A DNA stretch of 64,000 nucleotides from Symsagittifera roscoffensis (GCF_963678635.1 NC_087065.1:68946956-69010955); one strand, 5' to 3'; positions 31,531-42,777 are shown, counted from the first letter of the stretch. A program made the numbers and translations. The notes: generated by a model from the sequence alone, not told the origin.

Positions 31531-32404
31531 TGTTGATGCCTCGTTTTCATGAGTCGAACTGTTCAGGCTCACTTGAGTCTCAAATTCATCATAATCTAAA
31601 TTGTCTTCTTTCTCTTCTTATGGGTTACCTTCAACGTCTGTTCCCCTTCCCATAGTGTTCTTGACTCTTTGCGAAAACAAGTAGTAGGTTGCTGCTTTCT
31701 CTGTCACCCCATGCATTATGGTAATGCTAGTAGGTGAGCCTCCAACTACTGGATTTTTAATCGAAATGCAGGACAGTTCCGACAATTCCTCTCGATCAAG
31801 AGTCCCGATCGAAGTAACGAAATCGTTGCCGTTTTCTACAGGAACAGATCCGCGTGTTGCCCTTCTATTCACTTTTCCTTCCGTTCCACGTCCCGCCCAA
31901 TTCTCATCCAGAGAAGGATTCGTTTGGATCTTTATTTCCAATTTTGTTCATATTGCAATTGGTCTGCCACAATTTAATAGTCAAACTGGTTTCTAAAGAA
32001 AGTTTTTTCCCTGTTTAGTACCGCACTAAACAGAAAAAAACTTGAAGGCAGTTTCTTTCTCTCAAGTTGGCGTCTATTGCACCATGCGAGTTTTGTCTCA
32101 ACTATCTGCCTTCCGATTGGCCGAACTGGACCTACTTAACCTATCAAGGCAACCTCTCTTCAAAAAAAATCAGTTTCGGATTCCAATCTTTCTTCAGTTA
32201 GACCTAGAGTCGCGAATCTCCGGGCTTAGAACTGTTTTGGTTTTACTATGATTTACGTTTTAATTTAAAGGCAAGTGCAGTCACTGGTTCCTGTTTTGTT
32301 TGGTCTACCTATTTGTCCTAATATCCTTAATATATTCAATAATTGTCTGGCTTTCGTTTACGTACGTATTAGGATTCCTACGTTTGCGTTCGTGAAAAAC
32401 TTTT
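31531..32404 (-). mobile_element. Gypsy 5' fragment (third copy), internally deleted
   Basis: Same orientation as the minus-strand copy. 31531-31960 matches 20812-21260 (gag N-terminal part, EVKIQTNPSLDENWAGRGTE visible in frame 31618-31941). Then about 365 bases covering the gag start are missing and replaced by about 45 bases of unrelated filler (31952-31995). Then 31996-32404 matches the leader 21612-21999 and runs into the minisatellite. This fills half of the centre of palindrome 2. Confidence 0.85.
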
Positions 32405-32900
32405 CTTAGACCCCTTCGGATCAGCGTTCAGGGACCCTTCCGGATTGTGATCCCTACGGATTGGCAAAATATGACCTTTCCGGGCTGGCAAAAAAAATGA
32501 ACCCTCCGAATTGGGACCCCTCTGGATTGGCAAGATATGATTTTTCCGGATTGCCAAAATACGACCCTTCCGGATTCGCATAAAACAGAACCCTTCCGAA
32601 CTTGGAACCCTCAGGATTGGCAAGATATGACCCCTCCGAAACGGGACCCCTCCAAATCGGGACCCCTCCACATTGGCAAGACTTGACCCCTCCGGATTTG
32701 CAAAGTATGAACCTTTCGGATTGGCAAAAAACGGGACCCCTCCGAATTGGGCCCCTCCGGATTGGTAAAATATGACCTTTCGGGATTGGCAAAAATCAGG
32801 ACCCCTCCATCTTGGGACCCCTCCGGATTGGCAAAATATGACTCTTCGAGGTTGCCGAAAAACAGGACCAAGACCCTTTCAGGTACGGTCCTAGAGCATA
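32405..32900. repeat. Minisatellite, second array
   Basis: Imperfect units around GACCCCTCCGGATTGGCAAAATATGA (shown here only as a pattern: ACCCCTCCGGATTGGCAAAA). It is inverted relative to 22200-22540 but again directly abuts the gypsy leader. Units are interleaved in variants (CCGAATTGGG, CCGGATTGGC), giving about 14-16 copies. Because this copy is complete, it shows what probably also lies in the gap at 22000. Confidence 0.85.
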
Positions 32901-33530
32901 TTGTGCAAAATCAGCTAACTAGGAAGGGTTCGTTCTGACTTCGAAACCCTCCGGATTGAAGCTAAGCCGCTCATTCAACAATATGCGGCAAGGTTATTCA
33001 ACAACCTTAGCTGTGAGGGGTCTTTTAACAAGCCTATTTCCGACTTTACTGTCTTTTTCTAGTTCTCCTAACGCTTCCTTTTTGTCGAGAACAACGTAAA
33101 AAGGCCTTATCCAACCGTTGCTACCGTTTGGTAGGGATATAAGGGCTTTCCGAAAAAATTACAAAATGTTAAGGGTCTACCCGCAAAACTGCTGTTTTTA
33201 TTAACAACTATCTTTCAAATTTTCTATCAATAATTGTTCCAAAAAAAATAAGTTTGGGTTGAAATTTAGTTGGCTCCTGATCACACGGTACCAGGATGAA
33301 CTCCATTGGTTCAGTTATCCCAAGTTATAAAGCAAAATGTATTTTGTGCAGGTTCAAAAAAATTCAAACTTATAGGTTTTACTTAATTTTTTCTGCAGTT
33401 CTTGCCTTATTGACCTGAAAGTTTTTGATTCAAGCTCAGAGGACCTATACTCTACTAGTTCATTTTAAAAAAGCGGATCTGAAAAAATTTGCCAAAAAGA
33501 ATGCTACTTTCACCTCTCCGGATCCACTAA
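32901..33530. other. Unassigned centre of palindrome 2
   Basis: Single-copy in this window and AT-rich, with two more minisatellite-like echoes near 32940-32960 (CCCTCCGGATTG). No frame worth calling. A weak resemblance of its last bases (ACTAAATGAAACTTG) to the left junction suggests the insertion point of the gypsy fragment. Confidence 0.4.
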
Positions 33531-36215
33531 ATGAAACTTGTTAAGTTCGATTTCACTGGGACCAATGTTTGCAAACGCGATCTAAAACTTGTCGATTCAC
33601 TAGTATATTTTGACCGAACAACATTTCTATCACACTAGCTCAGAAATTTGAATAAATTCTTTTGCGGCTTTTTGTTTCTCCAAAAATTACGTTAAATCGG
33701 ATTTTGGTACCCAATTAGTTGCAACCAGGTCCGAAATTAATTAAACCGGTTCCTATTATATAAGTCCAGTTACGTTGTAACTCACTAACTTAGCTCTTTT
33801 TCCGTCTCAAAAAAAAGAAGATATCAAAAATCGCGGTTTGTCGGGGTATCAAAATATCACTATTTTCATCCTGAAAACCGCTCTGCTTACGGTTAATTTG
33901 AATAAAGGTATGGGAACATTAATGCGGGTGGTACAAGTCGTAGTAATAATAATTTTACAACCCTCCCGGTCCGTTCAAAATCCAAATTAATGTGCATAAC
34001 TCGGAATTTCGCAACTCGGTGGAGGGTCACTACAGTGCAGTCACTGTCGATTTTTGTTGTCATTGAGACCCTTCCTGCTGCTCCTTCCACTGTTTGCCGG
34101 ATCAGTCTTCCAAATCTAATCACTTCATTCTTCCGGAATGAGCGCAAGTTAGCATTAACATGTTTAAAAACTGAAACAACGTTACAGTACAGGCATCAGA
34201 AACAGGCAATAATTTTGATCGTAACAATCCTGTTTGAACTAAATGCCTGTAACAACAAAATATCTAATAAAAAAGGGAGGGTCGGATCACATCTTGTCTG
34301 GGTTGATGATTTCCACTGTTTTCATTTTTTTCTTAAACTGTTTTTTTTTGGTTATTTTGTTTATATTTTTTGGTTTTTTCTTGAGTACTTTACCATTTTT
34401 TTTGTTTTCTTGTGTTTCTTTAATTGTTTTTGGTCATATACCGCTCAGGGAACGACGGGACGGCCGATCTCCCTCCCTTCTTCGACTATAATTTCTTTCG
34501 TCTCTCTCGTTAATTGCACAACTGTATTATATCAGCGAAAACCGTTGTTCTGATTTGCGCTGTTTCAGTTACCGCAAAAATTAGAATTGCTATGTGTCAT
34601 TTAGAACGGCCAAAGCAATTGACACATAACTCGTTCAAAATAATCAATTTAAATCAAATAATCTTCGAATAATAGTTCGTTGACGACATGCATTTCCGGT
34701 CATTCTGGTCGAATGTCTCGGATCCCCTCTCCAGAAATTACAGAAACCACAAGGAAAGTATACAACGAACTGGTCTACTGCAAACCGGTCTTCATGATCT
34801 TATCAAAAAATATAGTTGATTATATCATCATTAAAACCCTCAATGGAACTCTGAACCATCTAATAGAAAATAACGAAATCACATTCGCAATGCACGCAGC
34901 AATGATCTTCCCTTACATGCTACCGTGAAAAATTAAATTCCAAAAACGTTGGGTCCTCATCTATAAAAATAGCAGGGCGTTTTAAGCAAGGGCAGAACGG
35001 AGACCGAAGGAAAAGCTGATACTAGCTATAAATAATTGATGATAAATATATTACACCAATCTCAAATGAAACATTTCCTTTTTATCCATCGATATTTGAT
35101 CAGATAAACTTTCAAGAAATCAAGAAAGCAGCAATGAGAACGCGCGGATCTCATGGATTATCTGTTTTTAATTCAAATGAATGGAGACCTGTTTTAGCAC
35201 ACTTCCGACAACAATCAGTTGAGCTTTCAAAAACAAAAGCTAAAATTGCTAAAAGAATTGGCTGCCAAAAACTTGAACCAGAACTAACGGAATCATATGG
35301 AGACTTATACATCAAGATAACAACCCAGGAGTAAGACTCATAGGCAGAGGAAAAGTATGCGTAGATTAGAGGGACAATCAAAAACCAAATGACTAAAAAA
35401 ACGAACTCATGTCGCTAGAATCAAAGTATCATTTCTTTGTATGACAAAAATGTGGCCTTTAATGTGCAATTCACACGCTTATAAACCAATGCAGCAAAGT
35501 TACGCTGATGCGGTTTTACTCATAGTTGCCGAAAACGCTTTTAACTCACTAAACAGAAAACTGGCATTGAAAAATATCAAAAACAGCTGCCCATTCTTTT
35601 TAGCAACCAATAATAATTCGTACTTAATCAATCTAAACTGTTCCTGAACAAAAAAAACACCTAGTCTTTCTAGTTTCAAGAAGGGACAACCCATTGGGAT
35701 CCGCTAACAACGGCCATGAAAGGTCTAGCCATAATACCCCTCAAAAAACTTTTATCAATAGAAAATTTAACCCAGAAATGGTATGCAGACAATGGTTTCG
35801 CAGTCGGTAAACAAAGCAATCTAAGAACAGTCATAGACAATTTAAATTTTTTGGCTACCCTGTTAAAGCATCCAAATGCCAGCTCAAAGTCACAGATGAA
35901 AAACTCGATGAAACCGAGAAAATTTTCAAAAATACTGGAGGCAAAATCAAAGCAGACGCCCGAGTGCTTAGTTCTGCTATAGGAACAGAATCTGAATTTT
36001 AAAAATTCCTCGAGTTTCAACAGAATAAGCAAATCAAAGTTTTAAAAAAAAATCGCCAAGAACTTCACCCAAAACGTTTATGCGTGCTATACTGAAGGCA
36101 ACCAAAAAAGCCTTAACATGAAGCTGCCATTAGACAAGGAAGCTATCTAGAATGTTCTAGAGAAACATCACTAGTACTAGAAATTCGAGATCCTGTAAGA
36201 GCAATAACACAGCTA
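33531..36215. repeat. Palindrome 2, right arm (inner and outer parts)
   Basis: The inner part 33531-33898 pairs with 31147-31530 and the outer part 33904-36215 pairs with 26758-29169, both inverted. Here the two parts are contiguous, which shows that the 29170-31146 block is an insertion in the left arm. The arm ends inside the RT-like pseudogene, which itself continues to about 37080. Confidence 0.9.
33904..34679 (+). promoter_or_regulatory. 5' flank and leader of right RT-like copy
   Basis: Conserved with 28300-29169. Contains TTTTTTGGTTATTTTG-type T-rich tract (34325-34420), a GGGACGGCCGATCTCC segment near 34455, TTATATCAGCGAAAACC near 34530 and TGCTATGTGTCAT near 34590. A 187-codon frame (33990-34553) crosses it but is Phe-rich over the T tract and not conserved as protein, so it is not called. 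Confidence 0.45.
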
Positions 36216-37080
36216 GAAAAAATTTGTACGAAAATCAGAAAAATGAAAACGGATAAAACAATTAAAAAAACAAGAACTATTTTAAAGAAACTGATAATAA
36301 CGCAACCGAACTGGCCTCTGAAACGGGAGCCTCCAACTGGCTCAATGCCCTACCTGTAGCAGGTAGAACTTCATTCTAAACAAATCAGAACTCAGAGATG
36401 GTATTCACTTAAGATAAGGATGGCAACCGACCAAAATCCCACTCACTGGTGCATGTGGTGCAAATTATTTTTTGAAACATGTCTTAAAGTCTGCAAATGG
36501 CGGTTACACACACTTAAATTACAAAGAAACTAAAGACACATCCGCCAACCTCATGAATAACGTTTGCCATGACGTCGAGATTGCACCGAAACTTCAACCG
36601 TTGCAAGGCAAAAGCTTTGTCAACAATTACACTACAAGTGAATATGAGGCGAGACTTGACATTAAAGCAAACGGAATCTAGAGTTCATGATTTCGCCGCG
36701 CTTTCTTTGACGGGAAATCTTTTACCCTCACGCCAAAACATCGCGAAAACTGCTGAAAGACGCATTCAAATATCGAGAAATGCTGAAGAATTACAAATAT
36801 CAGCGATAATTTTTTTAACGTAGAGCAGATTAGTTTCTTCCCGCTGCTTTTTGGACGCATCAGTCACACTGCTCCGCTAACCAGGCGGGTGATACAGCGA
36901 TTAGCCAAAAAAACTAGGTGAAAAAAAAACAAGACGTATATCACGTTCACCCTAATCGATAAACTACATAAGAACTAAAATAACTTCGCGCTCCTCAGGA
37001 GATCTATACTATGTTTTAGGGGAAGTAGATCGCTGAAAGTTTCATTTTTTTCTCAACTCTATAAGTGCCCTTGTAGACGA
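34680..37080 (+). pseudogene. Reverse-transcriptase-like element, right copy, degenerate
   Basis: In order: 34680-34928 (RIPSPEITETTRKVYNELVY, then CKPVFMILSKN); 35040-35334 (NSNEWRPVLAHFRQQSVELS, then KTKAKIAKRIG); 35441-35647, motif-A-like ENAFNSLNRKLALKNIKNSC; 35680-35982, EGTTHWDPL (motif B-like), then QKWYADNGFAVGKQSNLRTV (motif C-like); 36320-36681 (ETGASNWLNALPV, ANGGYTHLNYKETKD, NNVCHDVEIAPKLQPLQGKS, DIKANGI); 36690-37075 (RRSILCFRGSRSLK). The order matches a multi-domain RT family common in invertebrate genomes. Frames are broken about eight times. YADN replaces the catalytic YADD. Family rank (non-LTR or other) is not certain. Confidence 0.7.
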
Positions 37081-37670
37081 GGGACGGCTAAGATAAATAA
37101 ACTTTTCGAATAAATCTTTCAATGCTGATACATGACATGATTGATATCGTTTGCTGATATATATGCGTTTTTATAACGCTTGTATGGCCCTATCCAGCTC
37201 GTGCTCTGACTATAACTAAACAAAAGAACCCCTGTTTTAAATTGCCTTTCTTTAAAAATCATAAAAATCTAGATTATAAAAAGACCCTGCCTTGTAAAAC
37301 GATCCGTGAAAAGCTGGACAGGACTTATTTATTTTGATAAACTGATTCAAAAAAGAAAATATTGAAACTCCGGATAAATCGGATTGAATATAAATTTCTG
37401 AGAAGGGACTTCAGAGGCCGGCATTAATACTTTTTTTAATTGGAGCATGCTCACTGAACAACACAATGCTAAGAGCCCCCCGAAAATCCTTCAGAACCAA
37501 CTGGTAAACGAAAGACTTGAAAAAACTAGGAGGATTGTTAACTGACACGACGTCAATAAAAGTTCAATGAACAGAAATCGTAGTAAAAACTTCAAGAAAT
37601 GACCCCTAAATAAGTTGAATAGAGTTTCTGGCGATTTCAAAACACAAAAATTAACCCATCATAGAAGAAG
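37081..37670. other. AT-rich DNA, no gene seen
   Basis: Probably the 3' flank of the RT-like element followed by unique sequence. No frame, tandem array or inverted repeat that I can support. Confidence 0.4.
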
Positions 37671-38468
37671 CCCGGGTTGACCACCATAGACCGAAAATGC
37701 TAATCATACAATTTCATACACTTAGTCTATGGAAAAATGCTAGTCATACAAATTTCATGCATTTTTGCAATATGAGTTTGATCGAATTTTAAAGGTATTT
37801 TATAGTTGTTTTGGTATCAAAATTGGTGTCTCTTCATAAATAAAAGGAAAAAAATGATATGAAAAAAAAATGCTAACCATACAATTTCCATATATGGAAA
37901 TTGTATGATTAGAATTTTTTTCAAAATTTTTTTTTGTGAAAAAAAAAGCTTTGAACAATCAATTCAACTGCTGGCAAAGCATTTAAGCGTTTTTTGGGCT
38001 GCTACGACTGAAAACTTTGACTTTTTTGATTTTTGTTTTCTGAAAAAAAACACTAGTCATACAATTTCCATATATGGAAATTGTATGACTAGCATTTTTT
38101 TGATGGCGACGACAAAAATTTTTCAAAGTATTTTTGAAATTGCCCCCAAAAGTTTTTGATGGTTTTTTTTCAACCGCAAATTGATTTTCGTATTCAAACA
38201 AACATTTTTTGAAAAAAAAATTTTGCATGCAAAATTTAATTTTTTGTGTGTATAACGTAGTCCTGGATATTAAAATGTAAAAAATGTAAAAAATCAATAT
38301 TTTTGGTTTATGGAAAAATGCTAGTCATACTATTTCCATATATGAAAAAAATACTAATCATAGACCTTTCATGCAATTTTCTGTACGTATGGAATTGCAT
38401 GAAAAGTGTATGACTAGCATTTTTCCATATATGGACATTGTATGACTAGTACTTTTGGTCATCCCGGG
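37671..38468. mobile_element. Small foldback/MITE-like element built of palindromes
   Basis: Ends are inverted: CCCGGGTTGACCA at 37671 and its imperfect complement GGTCATCCCGGG ending at 38468. Inside are repeated hairpins of the motif ATGCTAGTCATACAATTTCC with ATATATGG at their centres. 38053-38092 is a perfect 40-base palindrome; 37878-37907 is a perfect 30-base core; partial versions lie at 37690-37760 and 38310-38455. No transposase. It looks like a non-autonomous hairpin element. No convincing target-site duplication. Confidence 0.65.
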
Positions 38469-38973
38469 AGAGGCTACGTAGACAAAACATTTGGTTTCAA
38501 AATCTCTTTTTTCTGCAACATTAGGTTTGGTATCTTTTAAACACCTAATTGGTTAAAAGAGAAGAATTTTGAGCGGTCTCCATCTTGCAAAGAAACAGAA
38601 ACAAACACGGCAATAGAATTAACACTTTGCTGCTAAATAAAATCAATTTTTACTGGTCTTATTCTATTGGTTGCAAAACTTACGTTAGTGCCTTGCAAAC
38701 ATTTTTTTAGTTAGAATTAGAAGGGGTCGAATTATGAACGGTTTCCACCTTAATATAGCGAGAAGAACAAGACTTCACCCACAAACTCAACAAAGTACCA
38801 TAGCGGCGAAGGTAGAGCAGAATAAAAAGACTGAACACTTTCGTGCTTTCGTTGTGGAACATGGTGCTATTCTGGAAACTGTTCTAGAATAGCCCAAAAC
38901 TTGTAATTGATCAACGAGATATCAGAATTATTACTGCTATGCAAAGCCTCTAAAAGGGACTACAAGAAAGAAA
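38469..38973. other. AT-rich DNA with one protein-like trace
   Basis: No open frame of note. The stretch 38735-38880 translates on the plus strand with few stops and a Lys/Glu/Thr-rich look, leading towards 38974. I cannot name it. Confidence 0.3.
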
Positions 38974-40100
38974 ATGCAGCTCAAAACCACGATAAAAGTT
39001 AACAAACAGATGAAGTTGAAAATGGTTGAAGAGCAGATCGCAGACAAAGCTGGCCTACTTCAGACGATCAACGCAAATATCAAAAAAGGAATTGATAGCA
39101 GATTAGAAAATCTTCGCACAAACCATGAACTGAAAAAGAACGAAGTTATTAAAAAAACAGGACAAAATAATTATGAGTAATTATGAGTATTATAAGTCAT
39201 CACGGTCAACTAGTAAATCGGTATAGCACTAAATTCAGAAAAAAAATATGAAGCAAATCCACTAACCGCAAGAAAATGAAAGGTTAGCCAAAGAAAAAAG
39301 CGAGAACAACCTTCTGTTTTTCAATGTTCCTGAGAGCATTCATTTCCCAGTAGAAAGGGAACACGCATAATCAAAAACAACAGTCACAGAAAAGGACTCA
39401 AATGCAGCGCGACACAATTATTTTTTTAAAAATCATAGGGCTGGGTAGAAGCAGTGAAAAACTTAATAAAAAAAACAAGACCTGGGCGATTGAAGGTAGT
39501 TCATGCCGATACTTCTGAAAAATTAACAATCTTCAAGAAGTTCAGAGGTTTTTTAAGGCAATGATTCAAAAAGCAAAAAAAGATGAAATAGAAGCAGAAA
39601 TTTTTATTTAGAGACTCATATAAAAAACGAAAACAATTCATGTCCAAGAATCTAACATGGATGTCCTGCAATGTAACACACTTAGCCTTTAAAGTCTACA
39701 AAGAGGATTGAAGTGCGTAGACGTTATTCATCGCAATGATTTTGATACCTTGTTTTTACTGAGACTTGACTTGCTTCGAAAATTAAACATGGCGGGCTGA
39801 TGCTTCCAGGTTGTATCATAGCCAGGTCAAATAGACCAAAGACACAAAATAAAAAATGTCAAGGTGGTGTGACAATTGCAGTTAAAACGCCATAAAAAAT
39901 GAACTTTGATCATCAACTCCCCAAATCCTCAACCGTTGGGGCAGTCCGTACAGAACATCTCAATTGTATATCAAAACGCACTTCAAACATTTAAAGAACT
40001 TTTGCCCCTTGAGCTTAATATTTGATATAGATCCTAAAATTAAAAGGATACATACGAAACGAGACGCGAGAACGATGAAGAATTCTTATCACCAATTATT
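38974..40100 (+). pseudogene. Possible LINE remnant (ORF1 end and endonuclease start)
   Basis: The frame 38974-39180 is a Lys/Glu-rich helical segment (KLKMVEEQIADKAGLLQTIN). Around 39470-39550 the translation reads RPGRLKVVHADTSEKLTIFK, like the ORF1 RNA-binding text of CR1/L2-type LINEs. Around 39720-39890, across frames, come FDTLFLLRLDLLRK and then SNRPKTQNKKCQGGVTIAVK, similar to the region between the N-terminal and central motifs of the AP-endonuclease domain (GG-V-I-V). The catalytic Glu and Asp are not identifiable. Weak assignment based on order and gist. Confidence 0.35.
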
Positions 40101-40435
40101 CAACTTAGTAAGAACCAAAATATAAAATTCAGAACTACTTAATCCTTGATATTAGACCTCATCTTAACCTGAGATGAAACACTTATCCACGGCATCGAAC
40201 CAGTTGTCCACAAAAGGATTCTCAGATGCTTATCTTAAATTTTTTCCTATCAACACAAACCACTTGGTTGCTGGGAACCAGTTATAAAACAGCTTTTGTT
40301 ATCGCAACTTTCAAAAAAGAAATCGTAAATGAGCAGAAACAAGTTACAAACCCCTCTGCTACAACAGTTTCGATGTTACCACAAAGTTTTTGATTGATTG
40401 GGTTGATGGATTCGTGGATTCGTTGAAAAACTACC
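40100..40435. other. AT-rich DNA, nothing supported
   Basis: Continuation of the presumed LINE-like remnant or unique sequence. No frames or repeats that I can support. Confidence 0.3.
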
Positions 40436-40439
40436 CGCA

Positions 40440-40680
40440 TTCAAGTTTAGGCGTAAATAATCGATTATAACGGATTATTATGATGATTTTTTGACAATTA
40501 TAATCGATTATAATTACCAAAATTAGGTCTTTAAGGGATTTATAATTGATTATAATCGTGATATTTTCCAAGAGATTATCAGCTCTTATAATCGATTATA
40601 ATTGATTATAATTGATTATAGTTCTTACTAAAAACCCTTAAAATCAATTAATTATAATCTCTTATTTTGCCGAAACTTTT
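40440..40680. repeat. Self-complementary TTATAATCGATTATAA array 1
   Basis: Repeated TAATCGATTATAAT/ATTATAATTGATTATAAT strings, spaced irregularly. The core ATTATAATCGATTATAAT is its own reverse complement. Likely an AT microsatellite with cruciform potential. Confidence 0.8.
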
Positions 40681-41094
40681 TTATATTCGAAATATGTCTT
40701 ATGGGTTATTTTTTTGTGTCAATAAAAAAATCTCTAAAAGAGAGATCTCTTGAACACTTTGTTTCATCTGAACACAAAGTTATACCACGAAACAAAAGTT
40801 TCATAGAGATCCTTTCATATGAGTGGAAAGGTTCTCGCGGTAGATGAAAAATAAATTTTCCGAATCAATCATAAAACTAAATCAATCTGCTGATGTTTTG
40901 GTGTTTAAAAAAGCTTAAAATATGCATCACAAAACAACTCTAATGGGGAAGAAATGAAAAAAAAACTTATAAATTTGAATTAATTGGAAAACTTTAAAAA
41001 CATTTTTCTCATTTTTCATAGGAACCAACGTACACAAAAAGCATAAAATAAAAGCAATTTAGATGCAACTTCGAAGACAAAAATGGACAAACAA
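40681..41094. other. AT-rich spacer between palindromic arrays
   Basis: No gene or repeat seen, apart from short local echoes (AGAGATC and GAACACTTTGTTTCATCTGA near 40740-40790). Confidence 0.35.
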
Positions 41095-41400
41095 AAGGGA
41101 TTATAATCAATTATAATCAATTATAATGGATTTTTGTGCAAAACTAATAAAATAGAAATTTGAATAAAAATAATGGATTATAATCAATTATAATCGATTA
41201 TAATTGTATCAAAAAATAGACGAATAAATAATCGATTATAATCAATTATAATGGATTATAATTAATTATAACTTGAATTTAAAAAGAGAGATTATAATCG
41301 ATTATTAATTGATTAAAATTGATTGTTTCTCAATTATAGTGAGACTGGTACTAAAATCGTAATATAATCGATTATTAACGCTTGAAACTGGATGCGGGTA
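41095..41400. repeat. Self-complementary TTATAATCGATTATAA array 2
   Basis: Same motif family as at 40440-40680, with variants ending in AATGG, AATCAATTATAATCG and ATTATTAATTGATTA. About ten partial units. Confidence 0.8.
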
Positions 41401-42320
41401 GCACCTAAGAGGACGAAGAAATGTCAGTGTCTCCCAACGTGAACAACCCCTCCCCCCCCCAACATGCTTTCAACACTTCGTGTAATGAGACAAAAGAAGG
41501 TTCTTAATAAAATGATGATAAAAAAAGTTACAGCTTGAAGCCAAAGCAACCTCATTTCTTGTTGTTTTCGTCGCATACTTTTTTTCAGAACAGGTTTTGT
41601 TTTTGCAGAGAATTTTGTCTATTTCCTGTTTTACGTGTTTTTGAAAACTAATTGCATATCGGTGAAAATAAAACCATCGTGCTCGTGATTGAAAACAAAT
41701 GCTTCATTAGAAAAATTAAACTGCAAAGTGAAACCAGTTCGGAAAATAATCGGAAAATAATTCAAATTGTATCTATCAATTAACGTGAAAAATATTGAAA
41801 AAAAAAATTGCAAAAAAAATTCTCTACTTCGTTTTGCTCCTTTTTCGAAACTGGAAACTGGTGCAGTTTTGCGCTTTTGAGACAGTTTTTGTGGCATTAA
41901 TTAATTACAAGAACCAGTAATCCTCGGTTAACTTTCAAATTTTACCAGTGATGATAGTCGATCTGCTCTATGGTTAAAATGAGATAATTATTAACAGGTG
42001 AATTAAAAAGTGAAGATAATGTAGGAGTTAGAGTTTTGATGAAACTGCTAATGGGTTCCTAGAAAAAATAATTGAATTTGTGTTCACAGCTTCTTAAATT
42101 GTAAATTTTACTCTTATATAACTCAATGGAAAGAGGTCCGATTCTCGATTTGGTTTCGAGAAAACAACGTACTCATCGGCGAGTTCTGTTGATCTCATTT
42201 TGTAGTTTGTCGGTGATTGTCGCCAGATGTCAATTTTATTTCATTTCATTTATTAAATTTTTCCGGCCTTCCAAGTTAGAAAAATTAGGATCAATCTGTT
42301 TTTTAGCTCCCGCACCGAAG
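41401..42320. other. AT-rich DNA, no gene supported
   Basis: Contains a short C run at 41449-41460 and two frames under 90 codons (41631-41897 minus, 42126-42332 plus) with no recognisable content. Nothing else seen. Confidence 0.35.
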
Positions 42321-42324
42321 TTTC

Positions 42325-42495
42325 AGGGGTAATAATCGATTGTAATGGATTTTCATTGACTAAAATGTTGACTATATAATCGATTATCATGTCAAATTTA
42401 GACCACGTAATCGATTTTTAATCGTTTATAATCGATTATACTGGAAAAATTTAAATCCATTATAATCCATTATAATCGGTTATAATCCATTTTTT
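42325..42495. repeat. Self-complementary TTATAATCGATTATAA array 3
   Basis: A shorter array of the same motif (AATCGATTATCATG, TTATAATCGATTATACTG, ATTATAATCCATTATAATCG), 0.9 kb after array 2. Confidence 0.75.
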
Positions 42496-42674
42496 TTCAA
42501 TATTATGGATTATTTTTTGTATATAAAATCCATGAAAACTTATTAAATTTTGTAAATACTGACTCTGATTTTTGCAATTTTCTGCAAAACTCGGACATGC
42601 ACGTTCATCCAGGGGCAGCCAGTTTGTAGTAATTTTCCAAAAAGTGCCCAAAAACATCATTTTTGACCAGTTCC

Positions 42675-42777
42675 TCACGTCAATCCCCCCCCCCAATATA
42701 ACCCCCCCCCCCCCAAGGTAACCCCCCAACGTAACCCCCCACCCAACGTAGAAACGTAAACCCCCCCCCCCCCCCCC
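42675..42777. repeat. C-rich tract at the assembly gap
   Basis: Runs of 6 to 17 C separated by short AACGTA/AATATAA linkers, G-rich on the minus strand. It could form a G-quadruplex or i-motif. It directly precedes the 200-N gap, and the run length is probably unreliable. The linker-plus-C pattern is not a standard telomere repeat. Confidence 0.8.

Noticed and set aside
33990-34553. 187-codon plus-strand frame upstream of the RT-like copy
   Set aside because: It crosses a T-rich tract giving poly-Phe, and the inverted counterpart in the left arm is not conserved as protein. The region is better explained as untranslated leader.
42675-42777. Telomere repeat
   Set aside because: The C runs vary in length and the linkers do not follow a TTAGGG/CCCTAA-type period.
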